Assembly (NCBI GenBank): GCA_949128115.1
Contig: OX421966.1
Span: 34,055,042-34,119,041, forward strand
Reading direction: 5' to 3'
Length of the DNA stretch: 64,000 nt
Source of the DNA: Anaspis maculata
Lineage: Eukaryota > Arthropoda > Insecta > Coleoptera > Scraptiidae
Shown: positions 1-10,243 of the stretch, piece by piece
Position numbering within the stretch: the stretch's first letter is position 1
Layout of the letters: every line of letters begins with the position of its first letter
The notes under the pieces: model-generated
What the model saw: only the letters and a program-made list of their open reading frames with translations
Databases searched by the model: none
What the model was told of the DNA's origin: nothing
Position numbers and translations under genes: made by a program

Positions 1-1738
1 ATAAGACATAGTATTGTTGAAGGGTACAGAAAATGAACAAGTGAATATGCCTCCACGGCCGTGAGGCTTATTGTTTGCAGGTATATGCATTTCAGCTACC
101 TGAGAAGTCGCACCCAAAATAACGGCACTTGCCAACAGGGAATTGGTTGAAGGCCTTTTTTCTTATAATTTATAAGGTTATGACGGTATTACGGGAGCAT
201 AATTATTGAAAATAAAACATGCTAATTGTCGCAAGGCCCTTAAGGTCGTGAGTGGCGTGACAATATCCACCATGTAAACCGTGGTAATAAGTTTGAATTT
301 GAACAATCTATACTGTTTATCCGCGTAACCAGTCTTTTTTCCATCAACTGTAGTCATTCCACAGAGTTTTAACAAGAGATTGATTTTTTTTTTCAATAAA
401 GTTTGACCATCGAATCTGTGGGTGATTTTTTTTTTTTTGCATAAGCATGAGACATTACATTGAAAAAGATCGATGGAATTGGCTTAGCTTTGCGTGGGGT
501 AGGTATAATATACAGCGAGCCGCGGCTTTGCAGTCGTTTCCAAAAATCCGGAACTATCGACCAGGGGCCTGTATCGAAATAGAATTTTTTTGTCAAAAGA
601 GAGTTAAATTTTTTTCTAAATATAACCCGTACATATAGTAATGTGTTTCCATAAAAATATGTACTTAAATAAATGAATTGTCCGCATAAACATAGTGAAA
701 ATTAAACTTACACGAAAAACACAAACACGGCACAGCACCAACCCATGAGGCTGCTAGATAACGAATGCAAACGCACCACCACCACCTGTCGACTGGGTGG
801 TTGTTCGTAACTTCTTACCTGAAAAGCCCTGAGCTATTTATTTTTTTTTTACCTGAAAGATCGTGTCTGAACAGGAATTTTTAGTATCATATGCACATAT
901 TCACGGAGCCAGTAGATAATCAATAATTATTATATAAATAGAAACTTTATTTAAAAATTACTTTGTGCTTATCACATAATGCTCCGACTTGAAAAATATC
1001 AGCGCTGAATTTTGTCAGTCCAGTACGGCAATGTAAAAATAAAAAAATATAAAAGATATAAGTATTTAGGAGCTCAATGTGTTGAAAAGATGTTTTAATA
1101 AAAACTATTAACATATGGACAAATTTACATAAAAATACCTAATGTTTTTCAATGCTCAAAGGTATTAGCCTAAAATGTTAGCGATTATCGATTGCATTGA
1201 GTACACCTGCCTACTGAAATTTTTCAAGTACCTGAGGGTCTAATATAAACGACTCTAGCAAGCCAGCATTTTATAAGAATTTTCTACTTGACCGACCTTG
1301 AATTTTCAATAAATACCCTTTGATTACCAGGTTGAGAAAGAACGAATGAATACGAGAGGTAGCCAGTAGTGTAGGTAGCGCGACCGAAGAAATTAACAAG
1401 AGAGTTTTGCAGCATTGCCCACCCGTTGACGAGTGCTCTTCAAGCTACAAATATCTCCGGATCAAATATGTACCAAGCCATATGCGTAGTATCAGAATGG
1501 TGCATCTTAATACTTAACTCGGCCCTTTCAGGATGTACCTATGGGAGAAGTTTGTGCAAATAAAAATACGCACTAGTTATTGGTTACAGCTTTGTTCATT
1601 TCAGATTTTTAAACAGTTCCATACTCCTATCCTTACCTTAGATATGAAAGATTTTGTTGTATCTATCTATGTACTAACAAGACTCTAAGAATTTTCATTC
1701 ACATGTTCGAAAATATTTGCAGTCATTTCTTACAATAA

Positions 1739-2280
1739 TTAAAGGGTTTGACTGTCGAAGAGACAAATATGGTTTCGCCAGCTAATGATGTTGGATATAA
1801 GAATCCAAGCTCGCATAGAAGGTCGAACGCAACCCGTTGACGCCTCTAATATTATTATCCCACTTTCTCGTCGTCTTCCTTCCAATAAAAGTACCTCGCC
1901 AACATTAGCACTTTTGGAAGTTTTTAAATACACTAACTTATCTGTAACTGCGCCTGGGTCGGTAGGACAGCCATATTCTTCATTTTTTTCAATTCACTGA
2001 AATTCTTTGCCACTTCTTTTGAGGCTGGAACCTAACTTGGAGAGATTTCTATAGGTCCTTATTGGTGCAGATTGACCTTTTGTCGAGAATCCAAATCGGT
2101 AGCAAGAAGCATCATGGACAAAGTCGTCATCACTCATTTCATCATCCATTGTCTCACCGCTGTCCGTCGTTTTCAGATTTTGAGAGAAGGTTACTTCTAA
2201 TTGATGAGATCTCGAGTGTATTGCAGATGTAGATGAACTGGTTCCGTACCTACGACGTTGGAATTTTTTTTTGTGTCCAT
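1739..2280 (-). pseudogene. Unidentified reading frame, left-arm copy (frameshifted)
   Basis: This is the mirror copy of the frame at 4650-5192. Here the A-run directly after the start codon is one base shorter (9 rather than 10). The ATG at 2278-2280 is therefore out of frame with the downstream open region. The in-frame TGA found in the right-arm copy is also present. The last open segment (1739-1933) reads the same residues as the right arm. I recognise no protein family. Confidence 0.35.
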
Positions 2281-2401
2281 ACTTGTTTTGTTGAAGATAT
2301 GTTAGCTCGGGACATATTCTTCAAGAAAACTGAGCTATTTTCAATATTTTGTAGGATATATGCGATGGCAGGGCCTTCTTCTCTTTAGTTTCTCGCACCA
2401 A

Positions 2402-3050
2402 GCGTGAGCTGTCAACAGTGACGTCATGCTTTAACCACCACCGCGTCATGCCATAAGTCGGCATGAGCTGTCAACAGTGACGTCATGCTTTAACCACCAC
2501 CGCGTCATGCCATAAGTCGGCATGAGCTGTCAACAGTGACGTCATGCTTTAACCACCACCGCGTCATGCCATAAGTCGGCATGAGCTGTCAACAGTGACG
2601 TCATGCTTTAACCACCACCGCGTCATGCCATAAGTCGGCATGAGCTGTCAACAGTGACGTCATGCTTTAACCACCACCGCGTCATGCCATAAGTCGGCAT
2701 GAGCTGTCAACAGTGACGTCATGCTTTAACCACCACCGCGTCATGCCATAAGTCGGCATGAGCTGTCAACAGTGACGTCATGCTTTAACCACCACCGCGT
2801 CATGCCATAAGTCGGCATGAGCTGTCAACAGTGACGTCATGCTTTAACCACCACCGCGTCATGCCATAAGTCGGCATGAGCTGTCAACAGTGACGTCATG
2901 CTTTAACCACCACCGCGTCATGCCATAAGTCGGCATGAGCTGTCAACAGTGACGTCATGCTTTAACCACCAGCGCGTCATGCCATAAGTCGGCATGAGCT
3001 GTCAACAGTGACGTCATGATTTAACTGGCAGCTCGTCATGCCATAATCAG
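2402..3050. repeat. 59-bp tandem satellite, 11 copies (left arm)
   Basis: Eleven units start every 59 bases from 2402; the innermost is degenerate. Each unit contains the perfect 8-bp palindrome TGACGTCA, which is the CRE/ATF-CREB consensus. It also contains a potential stem-loop of CATGCC and GGCATG around a 7-base loop. Copies are nearly identical, apart from an ACCAGC for ACCACC change in the tenth unit and a divergent last unit. Confidence 0.95.
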
Positions 3051-3316
3051 CTCGTGATGTTTTAACCGACGACCATGTGGAATTAGGCATGGTTCAGCCG
3101 GCTGATCTAATGAGGCATATTATAGATGGATAGATTAATAGAATCATTTAAGCGCCGAGTCGGCATGGGCTGCTAGCGCGTCTGGGTAAATACAAAGTAC
3201 TTTTTGAAAAAGGTTATACCCCCAACTGGACGACGGAGCTGTTTCGCATCAGACAAGTGAAACCGAACAGCAATCCACCTACATATCTTATTGAAGATCT
3301 AAAGGGTTCGCCGATC

Positions 3317-3377
3317 ATGGGTCGCCGATCATGGGATGTTTTTACGAACGAGAACTACAGAAAACTAAACATCCCGA
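3317..3377. other. Loop/spacer of the giant inverted repeat
   Basis: These 61 bases separate the arms and are not self-complementary over their full length. They contain a smaller stem of GGGATGTTT against AAACATCCC. The motif GTCGCCGATCATGG is duplicated at the left edge. The spacer is short enough for the whole locus to extrude a cruciform or be transcribed as one long hairpin. Confidence 0.85.
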
Positions 3378-3643
3378 GATCGGCGAACCCTTTAGATCTT
3401 CAATAAGATATGTAGGTGGATTGCTGTTCGGTTTCACTTGTCTGATGCGAAACAGCTCCGTCGTCCAGTTGGGGGTATAACCTTTTTCAAAAAGTACTTT
3501 GTATTTACCCAGACGCGCTAGCAGCCCATGCCGACTCGGCGCTTAAATGATTCTATTAATCTATCCATCTATAATATGCCTCATTAGATCAGCCGGCTGA
3601 ACCATGCCTAATTCCACATGGTCGTCGGTTAAAACATCACGAG

Positions 3644-4528
3644 CTGATTATGGCATGACGAGCTGCCAGTTAAATCATGACGTCACTGTTGACAGCTCAT
3701 GCCGACTTATGGCATGACGCGCTGGTGGTTAAAGCATGACGTCACTGTTGACAGCTCATGCCGTCTTATGGCATGACGCGGTGGTGGTTAAAGCATGACG
3801 TCACTGTTGACAGCTCATGCCGACTTATGGCATGACGCGGTGGTGGTTAAAGCATGACGTCACTGTTGACAGCTCATGCCGACTTATGGCATGACGCGGT
3901 GGTGGTTAAAGCATGACGTCACTGTTGACAGCTCATGCCGACTTATGGCATGACGCGGTGGTGGTTAAAGCATGACGTCACTGTTGACAGCTCATGCCGA
4001 CTTATGGCATGACGCGGTGGTGGTTAAAGCATGACGTCACTGTTGACAGCTCATGCCGACTTATGGCATGACGCGGTGGTGGTTAAAGCATGACGTCACT
4101 GTTGACAGCTCATGCCGACTTATGGCATGACGCGGTGGTGGTTAAAGCATGACGTCACTGTTGACAGCTCATGCCGACTTATGGCATGACGCGGTGGTGG
4201 TTAAAGCATGACGTCACTGTTGACAGCTCATGCCGACTTATGGCATGACGCGGTGGTGGTTAAAGCATGACGTCACTGTTGACAGCTCATGCCGACTTAT
4301 GGCATGACGCGGTGGTGGTTAAAGCATGACGTCACTGTTGACAGCTCATGCCGACTTATGGCATGACGCGGTGGTGGTTAAAGCATGACGTCACTGTTGA
4401 CAGCTCATGCCGACTTATGGCATGACGCGGTGGTGGTTAAAGCATGACGTCACTGTTGACAGCTCATGCCGACTTATGGCATGACGCGGTGGTGGTTAAA
4501 GCATGACGTCACTGTTGACAGCTCACGC
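3644..4528. repeat. 59-bp tandem satellite, 15 copies (right arm)
   Basis: 885 bases equal exactly 15 units of 59. Units are the reverse complement of those at 2402-3050 and each holds a TGACGTCA site. A private change (CCGTCTTATGG for CCGACTTATGG, base 3764) and four extra units distinguish this array from the left one. The arms have therefore diverged by unit gain or loss, or gene conversion is incomplete. Confidence 0.95.
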
Positions 4529-4649
4529 TTGGTGCGAGAAACTAAAGAGAAGAAGGCCCTGCCATCGCATATATCCTACAAAATATTGAAAATAGCTCAG
4601 TTTTCTTGAAGAATATGTCCCGAGCTAACATATCTTCAACAAAACAAGT

Positions 4650-5192
4650 ATGGACACAAAAAAAAAATTCCAACGTCGTAGGTGCGGAACCAGTTCATCT
4701 ACATCTGCAATACACTCGAGATCTCATCAATTAGAAGTAACCTTCTCTCAAAATCTGAAAACGACGGACAGCGGTGAGACAATGGATGATGAAATGAGTG
4801 ATGACGACTTTGTCCATGATGCTTCTTGCTACCGATTTGGATTCTCGACAAAAGGTCAATCTGCACCAATAAGGACCTATAGAAATCTCTCCAAGTTAGG
4901 TTCCAGCCTCAAAAGAAGTGGCAAAGAATTTCAGTGAATTGAAAAAAATGAAGAATATGGCTGTCCTACCGACCCAGGCGCAGTTACAGATAAGTTAGTG
5001 TATTTAAAAACTTCCAAAAGTGCTAATGTTGGCGAGGTACTTTTATTGGAAGGAAGACGACGAGAAAGTGGGATAATAATATTAGAGGCGTCAACGGGTT
5101 GCGTTCGACCTTCTATGCGAGCTTGGATTCTTATATCCAACATCATTAGCTGGCGAAACCATATTTGTCTCTTCGACAGTCAAACCCTTTAA
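4650..5192 (+). pseudogene. Unidentified open frame with one internal stop
   Basis: An ATG at 4650 opens 95 codons (rich in Lys/Arg at the start, then an acidic stretch MDDEMSDDD near residue 45). A TGA follows at 4935, and the same frame continues for about 86 more codons to a stop at 5190-5192. The uninterrupted frame on both sides suggests a decayed gene of about 180 codons, or an exon pair. The 64-codon tail would start only at GTG, so it is unlikely to be a gene by itself. I recognise no domain. It could equally be a chance frame preserved because both arms are young. It sits between the satellite and the outer arm and is mirrored at 1739-2280. Confidence 0.3.
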
Positions 5193-6929
5193 TTATTGTA
5201 AGAAATGACTGCAAATATTTTCGAACATGTGAATGAAAATTCTTAGAGTCTTGTTAGTACATAGATAGATACAACAAAATCTTTCATATCTAAGGTAAGG
5301 ATAGGAGTATGGAACTGTTTAAAAATCTGAAATGAACAAAGCTGTAACCAATAACTAGTGCGTATTTTTATTTGCACAAACTTCTCCCATAGGTACATCC
5401 TGAAAGGGCCGAGTTAAGTATTAAGATGCACCATTCTGATACTACGCATATGGCTTGGTACATATTTGATCCGGAGATATTTGTAGCTTGAAGAGCACTC
5501 GTCAACGGGTGGGCAATGCTGCAAAACTCTCTTGTTAATTTCTTCGGTCGCGCTACCTACACTACTGGCTACCTCTCGTATTCATTCGTTCTTTCTCAAC
5601 CTGGTAATCAAAGGGTATTTATTGAAAATTCAAGGTCGGTCAAGTAGAAAATTCTTATAAAATGCTGGCTTGCTAGAGTCGTTTATATTAGACCCTCAGG
5701 TACTTGAAAAATTTCAGTAGGCAGGTGTACTCAATGCAATCGATAATCGCTAACATTTTAGGCTAATACCTTTGAGCATTGAAAAACATTAGGTATTTTT
5801 ATGTAAATTTGTCCATATGTTAATAGTTTTTATTAAAACATCTTTTCAACACATTGAGCTCCTAAATACTTATATCTTTTATATTTTTTTATTTTTACAT
5901 TGCCGTACTGGACTGACAAAATTCAGCGCTGATATTTTTCAAGTCGGAGCATTATGTGATAAGCACAAAGTAATTTTTAAATAAAGTTTCTATTTATATA
6001 ATAATTATTGATTATCTACTGGCTCCGTGAATATGTGCATATGATACTAAAAATTCCTGTTCAGACACGATCTTTCAGGTAAAAAAAAAATAAATAGCTC
6101 AGGGCTTTTCAGGTAAGAAGTTACGAACAACCACCCAGTCGACAGGTGGTGGTGGTGCGTTTGCATTCGTTATCTAGCAGCCTCATGGGTTGGTGCTGTG
6201 CCGTGTTTGTGTTTTTCGTGTAAGTTTAATTTTCACTATGTTTATGCGGACAATTCATTTATTTAAGTACATATTTTTATGGAAACACATTACTATATGT
6301 ACGGGTTATATTTAGAAAAAAATTTAACTCTCTTTTGACAAAAAAATTCTATTTCGATACAGGCCCCTGGTCGATAGTTCCGGATTTTTGGAAACGACTG
6401 CAAAGCCGCGGCTCGCTGTATATTATACCTACCCCACGCAAAGCTAAGCCAATTCCATCGATCTTTTTCAATGTAATGTCTCATGCTTATGCAAAAAAAA
6501 AAAATCACCCACAGATTCGATGGTCAAACTTTATTGAAAAAAAAAATCAATCTCTTGTTAAAACTCTGTGGAATGACTACAGTTGATGGAAAAAAGACTG
6601 GTTACGCGGATAAACAGTATAGATTGTTCAAATTCAAACTTATTACCACGGTTTACATGGTGGATATTGTCACGCCACTCACGACCTTAAGGGCCTTGCG
6701 ACAATTAGCATGTTTTATTTTCAATAATTATGCTCCCGTAATACCGTCATAACCTTATAAATTATAAGAAAAAAGGCCTTCAACCAATTCCCTGTTGGCA
6801 AGTGCCGTTATTTTGGGTGCGACTTCTCAGGTAGCTGAAATGCATATACCTGCAAACAATAAGCCTCACGGCCGTGGAGGCATATTCACTTGTTCATTTT
6901 CTGTACCCTTCAACAATACTATGTCTTAT

Positions 6930-7337
6930 GAAACTTGTATTATAATATCCTGTTAGACATTAGATACAATTTTTGTTTTTTTTTTTGTAGTACTGACCTG
7001 GAATGTTCTCATCACAACTACAATAACTGGAATTATACTGTCAACCTGATCCAGTTACTGAATTCACACTATCAACGATTTTCTCTAAGAAAATGTGGGC
7101 CTCTTCGCCTTCCCAGCACCCGAGAATAGAAGTGACGTCGTTTGCAAAGTGAAAATAATCAAACTGAGCTATAAGAATTCCAAGCTACTCAATTTTGGCT
7201 CCATGAAGGAGTTGATTGTGGACAATAATGATGAAGAATCCCACATTCTGCCTCGCGACCGGCACATCAGAACTGCTGACCATCAAGTTGTCGTGTTGAG
7301 TGTACCTAGACTTTGGGCAAATGATGTTTGTAACTGA
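6930..7337 (+). other. Possible coding exon(s), unidentified
   Basis: Just outside the palindrome a pyrimidine tract ending GTAG (about 6971-6990) resembles a 3' splice site. It is followed by about 45 open codons to a stop at 7129. A second frame is open from about 7090 to 7337 and begins at GTG, so it would need an upstream exon. Composition is less AT-rich than the repeats that follow. No family is recognised. This may be a terminal exon whose 3' UTR would be the ~130-bp repeats downstream, but chance is equally possible. Confidence 0.2.
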
Positions 7338-8380
7338 GAAATTGTATTGAAAATGTACCTCGATTTCAGGTCATTGATATTTGTGTGATCAACCCTATAA
7401 ATTCGTTTATTATCATTTGTTTGTGCCTTAATTCAAATTTCAAATAATTTTATATGGTATAATCAACTAAGAAATTGTATTAAAAGTACCTACTCCTATT
7501 TTAAAGTATTCAATGTTTGTGTAATCAGCTATGAAAATCGCTCATAATCACCTGTTTTGGCCTCACTTGAATTTCGCGTAATCGCCTTTGTAAGTAACTG
7601 AGAAATTGTATTGAATGTACTTCGATTTTGAGTAATTCAAGTTTGTATTATTCAACACTGTCAATTTGTTTATGATCACCTCTTCGTGCCCTATTTTGAA
7701 TTTCATGTAATTGTATATTATGTAAACAACTAAGAAATAGTCGAATGTACTTCGATTTTATGTTCGTGTGTATATCTTCTATGTATAATCAACTATGTAA
7801 ATTTGTTTATTATCACCTGTTTGTGCCTTATTTCAAATTTCATGTAATGGTATACGGTAATCAGCTAGGAACTTGTATTGAATGTACTTCGATTTCAAGT
7901 AAGTAATGTCTGTATACTTAGCTATGAAAAGTCAATCATGCGCACCTGTTTGTACCTTATTTCAAGTTTCACGTAATTGTCAATGTAAGCAACTAAGAAC
8001 ATGTATTAGATGTTTTTCGATTTTAGGTAGTTGATGCCTGTATACTCAGCTATGAAAAATCATTCACGATCACCTGTTTGTGCCTTATTTTAATTTGACG
8101 TAATTGTCTATGTAAGCAACTAAGAAATTTTATCGAACGTACTTCGATTCCAAGTAATTCTAGTAATTATTGTTTGTATGTATAATTAGCACTGTAAATT
8201 TGTTTATGATCACCTGTTTGTGCTTTATTTTGAATTTAATATAATTGTCTATGAAAGCAGTTATGTGAATTAAACTACGAATAAATCATGATGTTGAGGT
8301 CTTACCCTGAACTGTATGTAATTATTGTCTATGTAACTAGCACAGTATATTGGTCTGTCAATAAAACGGTTCTATTTGCT
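7330..8380. repeat. Degenerate ~130-bp tandem repeat, about 7-8 copies
   Basis: The string AACTGAGAAATTGTATTG recurs with variation near 7330, 7460, 7593, 7725, 7861, 7990 and 8118. Between copies, TTTATTATCACCTGTTTGTGCC and a GTAATTGT motif recur in the same order. The spacing is about 128-135 bases. Copies differ at many positions, so the array is old. No coding potential is seen. Confidence 0.8.
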
Positions 8381-8564
8381 TGCGTTTATATACAAAAAAT
8401 AACTATTGAAACCAAACCACTTGAGAGTTTGCAAGGGTTAAGATACAATGAGGAGTGCTTCAGTGGGTATAGGGAATTCAAACATCCCGCGCTTTCAAGC
8501 TAACAAATGTCTCCTGCCAAACACAATCTGTGACCTAACCTGTCAAATCCAAATTCCACGTACT

Positions 8565-8820
8565 TTTCAAATTTCCCGCACGTTAAAATCCGCCACATGT
8601 CAAATGCCGGTAATACAGATCAAATGTTTGACGACCAGTCAAAAAAGTCACTAGATTCAGTGATAATAACCTAAAGTCACCAGATAAACTAAAAACTTTT
8701 CAAATTTCCCGCGCCACCTGTCAAATGCCGGTAATGCAGATCCAATGCTTAACGACCTGTCAAAAAAGTCACTAGATTCAGTGTTGCCAACCAAAAGTCA
8801 CCAGATAAAAGTCCCTAGAA
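8565..8820. repeat. Tandem duplication, ~130 bp, two copies
   Basis: CTTTTCAAATTTCCCGC, CAAATGCCGGTAAT, GTCAAAAAAGTCACTAG and AGTCACCAGATAAA occur twice in the same order, at about 8565-8690 and 8695-8812. The second copy contains GTGTTGCCAACC where the first has a rearranged segment. No gene is seen between here and the neighbouring repeats. Confidence 0.7.
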
Positions 8821-9043
8821 ACGTCTGCCTCAACTGCCGCCATACCTACTGCTTTGGTTCAAATTTGAATTAAATCGGCTCAACGGTTCAAAAGTTATGC
8901 AAAGAAAACTGTATTAAAAACCAACTTTGAAGGCCTGTATTTCCGTTATTACGTTTGCGAGAGTATTTTTACTAAGGAAGTCCCCTTATTTCTCAATTGT
9001 CTACCTCCCTGTGAATTTGGTTGCATTAATTTCGGGACACCTG

Positions 9044-9824
9044 TACAGGGTGGTCCAGGTTATAGTAGCAATGATTCACCATTCGATGATCCATCAAAAA
9101 CTAGGTCGACATGCATGATTTGATTTTTTTCTAAAACGCTTCCCAAGAGAGATACACCCCTTCAAAGTTTAGTTTTTAAAATCTTCTTTTTGCAAAAACT
9201 CTCAAGTCATCAAAGCGATTTTCACCAAATTTGGTACAAATACTAACGAAATTTTTCTGGAAACACCTCGTTTCTTAGCAAAAAAGGCAGTAAATCAACT
9301 TAAACGACCTAGAAAACTTATTCCAGTTGAGAAATCATGAGTTTTCTTGGATTTCAATTTTTGGGCTTTCGAAAGTTGCGATTTCGAAGCGTTTTCCAAA
9401 GTTTCAAACCAAAATATCTCGGGAATGAAGCCTCTAATCAAAATTTCACAGGAGTAACTTTTTTTTCTGAACTTCAACAAGGAATTCAAAACAAATATAT
9501 TTTTTCAAAAATATCCAGTGACGTAGGAAATGGGGTGGGAGAAGTTGAACAATCCCCCGGTATCTACGTCACTGGACAATTTTGACAAAAGTTATCTACT
9601 AAGTGATGGGTATTTATTTCATAAGTATTTGTACCAAATTTGGTAAAAATCGCTTCGATGACTTTAGAGTTATTGCAAAAAGATGATTTTCAAAACTGAA
9701 CTTTGAAGGGCTCTATCTCCCTTAGGAAGCGTTTTGGAGAAAAATTAAATTATGCATGTCGACCTAGTTTTCGATGGACCATCGAATGGTGAATTATTGC
9801 TACTAGAACCTGGACCAGCCTGTA
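9044..9824. mobile_element. Inverted-repeat element, ~210-bp arms
   Basis: TACAGGGTGGTCCAGGT at 9044 is mirrored by ACCTGGACCAGCCTGTA ending at 9824. The complementarity continues for about 210 bases, for example CATGCATGATTTGATTT against its imperfect complement near 9750, and ACCAAATTTGGTACAAATAC against GTATTTGTACCAAATTTGGT. The roughly 360-base core has no recognisable transposase. This is a non-autonomous, MITE/foldback-like element. The terminal ACAGGGTG motif recurs in other elements of this window. Confidence 0.75.
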
Positions 9825-9865
9825 TTATCTTATATTATTTTTAATTTCTTCAACCACCCCTCTGA

Positions 9866-10243
9866 AGTAGGGTAGGGTGGGGGCGAATGGGTTGAAGATG
9901 AAAAACTTGGCCATACGTGTCTTAGATGACCACTTTGAAATAAAAATCTACCTGTTGTTGCTGGAAAATCTATTTCCCAAGAATCGGGAGTTTATAGGGA
10001 AAAAAATTCCCTTCCATCAACGTTAAGAGGATTTTCACAAGGGTTGAGAGGTGGTTAAAAAAATTGAAAATGTTTGGCGAAAAGAAAATTTTATTGCATT
10101 CAATTTGATGTTTCACAAGATAGGTAATGCTATTTGAAATTTCAAAGTAGGGTAAGGTGGAGGCGGAGAGGTTGAAGATAAAAATTTTAGGACGCGATAT
10201 GTGTCCTAGATGTCCCCCTCAAAATTGAAATCGACCTGTTTCG
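9866..10243. repeat. Two diverged copies of a ~100-bp dispersed repeat
   Basis: AAGTAGGGTAGGGTGGGGGC...TTGAAGATGAAAA...GTCTTAGATG at 9866-9970 is repeated at 10140-10243. A third copy lies at 26268-26363. The copy at 10140 has the uninterrupted sequence ATGCTATTTGAAATTTC at the place where the 26-kb copy carries a MITE just upstream. Confidence 0.7.

Larger units (their letters stand above)
1..3316. repeat. Left arm of giant inverted repeat (foldback-like)
   Basis: The first bases of the window are the exact reverse complement of the bases ending at 6929. The match runs inward to 3316, where GAAGATCT...CGCCGATC faces its complement starting at 3378. Outside the satellite the arms are almost identical. 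Differences I found are T at 2247 against G at 4684, a 9 versus 10 base homopolymer near 2265/4660, and 13 versus 12 bases near 426/6493. The satellite copy number also differs. Because the arm begins at base 1, its outer end may lie outside the window. The architecture, long arms containing short tandem repeats around a small loop, resembles Drosophila foldback (FB) elements. Homology to FB is not shown. An assembly or read-hairpin artefact is the main alternative. Confidence 0.93.
3378..6929. repeat. Right arm of giant inverted repeat
   Basis: This is the reverse complement of 1-3316, longer by 236 bases. That equals exactly four extra 59-bp satellite units. It is continuous with flanking sequence at 6930 onward, but since the mirror position falls at the window edge I cannot say that 6929 is the true end of the element. 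It carries the same unidentified frame (4650-5192) as the left arm. No transposase or other recognisable enzyme is encoded. Confidence 0.93.

Noticed and set aside
2402..4528. CRISPR array
   Set aside because: Units are contiguous 59-bp repeats without unique spacers, in a eukaryotic repeat context.
6293..6752. Overlapping frames of 83 and 89 codons in the right arm (and mirror copies at 178-596)
   Set aside because: Two short frames overlap around an A-run of different length in the two arms, with no recognisable motif; arm identity alone explains their duplication.
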